A DNA stretch of 64,000 nt from Oncomelania hupensis (Eukaryota > Mollusca > Gastropoda > Littorinimorpha > Pomatiopsidae), in contig CM072516.1 of assembly GCA_036898135.1 (NCBI GenBank), positions 17,265,836 through 17,329,835 of the forward strand, in the 5' to 3' direction. The notes beneath the pieces were generated by a model. That model was given only the letters and a program-made list of their open reading frames with translations. It was not told the origin of the DNA and made no database searches. The position numbers and the translations under genes are program-made. The first letter of the stretch is position 1. Each line of letters opens with the position of its first letter. This document shows positions 11,040-64,000 of this stretch, one piece after another.

Positions 11040-11535
11040 CGGTTAGTTAGTTATTCATTGTTTATAGGGTCCAAGGGACTGCAAAGAGCCGAATCAGGAC
11101 CACAAAATCAAGACCACTACTTGGTTGAAAGAGGGTCCGTATAAAATATCTGCTGAAACAACCCAGTGGTAACACTGAGGGCACTCCACCAGCTGGTCAC
11201 TTTACAATAAAGGTATCCCACTCATGGGACGCTGAGGCTATACTCTAATTTATCGAAGCCCTGGTGACCATTAGGTAGAAAGCGTCCAGTATTCCCAAGC
11301 TGGCCCAACAGACCTCATACACAAGTGAGGGGTTTTGGAAGCGTTTTCAAGGAAAAATGTATATGTAGGTGACTGGTCTAGCGAAGAAGATAGTATAATA
11401 GATTGATAGAACAGAGTAGGAATGAGAAAGAACAAAAAGAGAAAGACAGCGACAGTGGGAAATCAAAACACTAAATTTCCGGAAAGTGGGGATACTAATT
11501 AAACAGAAACCACCGGCACACCTACGGGGGTACTT
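11040..11535 (-). repeat. ~600-bp non-autonomous repeat, copy 5 (ACTAA-tail subfamily)
   Basis: Same order of blocks as the other copies, with an internal deletion of about 100 bases where the oligo-A and cacatacatataaaatgcc part should be. The head reads ccaccggcacacctacggggg. Confidence 0.82.
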
Positions 11536-11942
11536 GGAACGCCTGACAGCTGATTTAGCGGAGAACAACGCTATCAACAAGAAAACAGCAAAATTTAAAG
11601 TCACGTCATGTCTTTGATTAGGCCTGGAACAAAATTATTTCTTCTTCTTCTTCTTCTTCCCACAAGGTAATGCACCTCCTCCTCCTCCTCCTCCTCCTCT
11701 TACCATTGCACCTACGCGAAGAAAAACTCCACAACTGTGTCCATGATACCAAGAATTTGTGATCGCTCACCCAATTCAGCAAGTATGGCTAGAAAACTGT
11801 AAAAGACTATAAAGAACATGTACAACAAGTAACAGTAATATCATAACCAAATCATTACACAAAAACAAACACACTTTCTTCACAAAATACAAACAAAACA
11901 AAACAGCATCATCTATTTAAACGTTTCAATAATAATCCCCTG

Positions 11943-12020
11943 GCGTACGCTGGTTAAACAATCATCTGTAATGCCCCTACGACCTCCGAGTTTCGGGATA
12001 GGATAGGATAGGATAGGTAC
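11943..12020 (+). mobile_element. LINE fragment (GGATA-tail family), extreme 3' end with tail
   Basis: tacgctggttaaacaatcat through cccctacgacctccgag to four GGATA units. It is a short 5'-truncated insertion and shows the tail clearly. Confidence 0.8.
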
Positions 12021-12515
12021 TGTGTATTAACAAGCAAAAATCCGCCCGTGCAAATTTTAATATAGATATCTTTCGTCGTTCATTAAAACAAAAACAAAAA
12101 ACAACAGATGTACTGTAAATGCCTTGTACAGGAATATCTTTTAATTTACATTTCAACATCGTATATTGTCTATAATTTCAACAAGCAAATACCAGACACA
12201 ATTTGAGCGGTCCAACCAGCAAGCAAACCAATGTGTATGCTGGAGCATTCCAGACACAAAAAAGTGTTTTTAAGTAAATATACATATATAATAGTCTTGA
12301 AAGCAGAGGAATTGCAATATATTAATTATCAGTATACAATCTAGTCCCTGTATCTGCTGTCCCTCATTTCTCATTTCCTCTGTTCTGTCCTTATTTTCAA
12401 GATGTTTGTCATTAAAAATAAGTTGACGTTATCAAATCACCATCATCAGCAGGAGCATCATTCATTCTTTCTCCTCATCACCACCACCACAAACTACAAC
12501 AACTATAACCGCCAT

Positions 12516-13135
12516 TGTTACACTCCGTTTGATGTTGGTGTTTTATCAGTAGTTGATTCAGCCCCAATGCTGAAGTACTGATGAGTGTAGCTCAGATTCG
12601 TTTATCCACGCAACCCGTTCAATCAACATACAAGTCACAGAGTCGACGTATGAAGTTTTCCACTTTTATTCAGCACACATCAACAACTGCATACAATCTC
12701 TTTTCCACTCTCAACTTTTTACTTTCCAACTCACTATCAACAGCAACTCTCTCTATTTTGAAACAGTGCGGCACTTATATAGTCTCTACATACTCGGGAA
12801 CAAACGAGAATATCCTACATGAAACACCACAACCAATCAAAACCAATTTCATCATCACTATCTCACGTGACACAACCCTATTTGGGATGGAAGCTTCCAT
12901 GGTAACCAACAGAACAATCCATACGCTTCGATCGATAGTAAACAACCAGTTCTCGAAAATTCTCAAATAATATCGAGCAAATAAAAACACCAACGGTACA
13001 CAAAGCCTCTACTAATAACAACGCAAAATCAAATCAAAGATAAATACACTCTACTATGGAATACTTTGCAAAGCGAAACGATTAGATCTATCGTGCACGC
13101 TTCAGACATACTATCCTTCGCGTTTCAACGTAACA
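12516..13135. mobile_element. solo LTR, 620 bp
   Basis: Begins TGTTACACTCCG and ends CAACGTAACA, so the termini are a perfect 6-bp inverted repeat TGTTAC/GTAACA. It is flanked by GCCAT on both sides (12511-12515 and 13136-13140), a perfect 5-bp target duplication. Inside, a TATATAG-type box near 12776 and an AATAAA near 12979 fit an LTR on the + strand. The 129-residue open frame inside has no recognisable domain. No second LTR or internal region is adjacent. Confidence 0.8.
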
Positions 13136-13299
13136 GCCATGAAAACAACGACATCTTTGCCACCACAATCATTTGATATCTTAATGTTTTTTTGCTTTTG
13201 CTTTATTCCTTCCCCTTCTCCTCCCTTCCCAACCCTCTCATCCTTCCCTTTGCTGTTAAACGCTGAGTGCTAATGTGGAAGGACGCAGTACAAATGTTC

Positions 13300-13300
<1 letters not shown>

Positions 13301-13373
<73 letters not shown>
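13301..13373. repeat. (ATT)n microsatellite
   Basis: About 24 uninterrupted units. Confidence 0.95.
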
Positions 13374-13374
<1 letters not shown>

Positions 13375-14069
13375 TGACATGGGAATAAGGAACAATTATC
13401 CAAACCAAGCCATCAGCTTCTTACTATACTGTGGAGAAAACGGTCCTCAGCTACTATGTTGTTGAAAAAAACCACAACAACAACGTCAAAATGTCATTCC
13501 TGCACAACCATATTTCACAACACGTTCCGGAATACTTTTGGTCACTCGGGGTTTAACAGGGATGATCCCTCAAACAACTGAGCAAATACTTTTCACTGTT
13601 CACTGGTATATCAAAATATTGTCACAACTATAATTAGTAAGCTTAGATTTCACTCAGTTCTCCAACTCAAGTGTCGAGCACAAACATTACAAACAAGATA
13701 TATTTATTTCCATATCACGACATCGGTATCTGTTCAAAAAGACACTTTCAAAACAACAAATACACAAGAAAGATTAATCACAGCAGATTACTTAAAACAA
13801 ATTTAACCCCCCACATTAAAAAACAAAGTAATTTTTTGTGCATACACACACAGAAACACACACATACACATTTGTTGAGGTATGAGCTTTTGTTAATCAC
13901 AAGCCAGTATGTTTGTCAAGCAGAGATTTTGCTATTAAAGAAAACCAATTTGCTTTTTTTTTTTTTTAATGTTAACTGATCTTGCCAAGAAAAGTTATTT
14001 TAAAATGCTTGAATTAACCTAAAACTTTAGTAAGTTTTAAAAGATGATTATGCAGATTGCGAAAGTACA

Positions 14070-14075
14070 TTTATT
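14070..14075 (-). promoter_or_regulatory. candidate polyadenylation signal of the adhesion GPCR
   Basis: On the - strand an AATAAA hexamer lies about 255 bases after the receptor stop codon. It is the first clear one I see there. Because the surroundings are AT-rich, chance occurrence is possible. Confidence 0.4.
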
Positions 14076-14329
14076 TGCTCAATACTCTTCAGAGTATTGT
14101 AATTATTACTATATAAAAAAACAACACCAAAAACCCCTATAGTTTTCAATATATCGTATTACAGTTAGTTTTTTGGTGTTATTGAACCATCAGCAATCCA
14201 GTACACACGATGCATTACTTCACAGCCAGCGAGGGGAAATACAGATCTAACAAACAACCTGTTATGTGTGTTCTGTGATTCATTTCAGTGTTGAAGTTAC
14301 GTTCGCTGCACCCGAACACTGATGACTAA

Positions 14330-63953
<49,624 letters not shown>

Positions 63954-64000
63954 CTGAAATGATGAAGTTACGAACGGGTTCCTTAATTATCAATGGAATA

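Larger units (their letters stand above)
13140..14320. other. intergenic DNA 3' of both genes
   Basis: Contains an (ATT)n array and A/T-rich sequence. The receptor's 3' UTR probably occupies the right end (about 14060-14330). Confidence 0.45.

Noticed and set aside
12581..12970. 129-codon + strand frame
   Set aside because: Lies wholly within the solo LTR 12516-13135 and has no recognisable domain.

Overview
The window looks like repeat-rich DNA from an animal genome, most likely a mollusc and probably a gastropod. The reasons are spliced coding exons with canonical AG/GT borders, LINEs with AP endonucleases, a Gmr1-like LTR retrotransposon, tRNA- and 5S-like SINEs, abundant trinucleotide arrays, and the short AAGGGAGRTAAC-type motif that I associate with gastropod non-coding DNA. 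The taxonomic call is inference. Nothing here is bacterial or phage.

Two host genes are supported, arranged tail to tail. On the + strand, the last three exons (272-1557) encode an Ig-like domain followed by a hydrophobic C-terminus typical of a GPI-anchor signal. On the - strand, an adhesion-type (class B2) seven-transmembrane receptor extends from beyond the right edge (first visible exon 63953-63924) to its stop codon at 14330, covering about 50 kb. I rebuilt it exon by exon from splice sites and reading phase: a GAIN-like region (59220-57392), a GPS (53432-52381), TM1 to TM5 (49917-30050), TM6-TM7 (24448-20768), a 25-nt microexon (18946-18922) and a large Ser-rich cytoplasmic tail exon (15480-14330). 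All visible junctions agree in phase except 30050->24448, where at least one exon (rest of TM5 and third intracellular loop) is missing from my model. The GPS keeps its Cys/Trp framework but lacks the His-Leu-Thr cleavage tripeptide.

The introns and the roughly 13-kb intergenic gap are filled with mobile DNA. The main element is a complete 8.1-kb Ty3/gypsy-type LTR retrotransposon (32203-40315, + strand, antisense to the receptor) with nearly identical 1.5-kb LTRs and a 5-bp target duplication, inserted in a 43-bp satellite. Its domain order is Gag-protease-integrase-RT-RNase H, the Gmr1 arrangement, and an in-frame TAG separates integrase from RT. Two further TG...CA elements with perfect 5-bp target duplications look like solo LTRs (12516-13135; 15975-18124). 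One LINE family with a (GGATA)n tail is present in about eleven pieces, including two near full-length decayed copies (44755-48112 and 53930-57200). A roughly 600-bp non-autonomous repeat occurs nine times. There are also several SINEs, foldback elements, minisatellites and long microsatellites.

I found no CRISPR array, operon or novel enzyme system. The most unusual items are the cleavage-deficient divergent adhesion receptor, the integrase-before-RT retrotransposon with its in-frame stop, and the hairpin or foldback elements.
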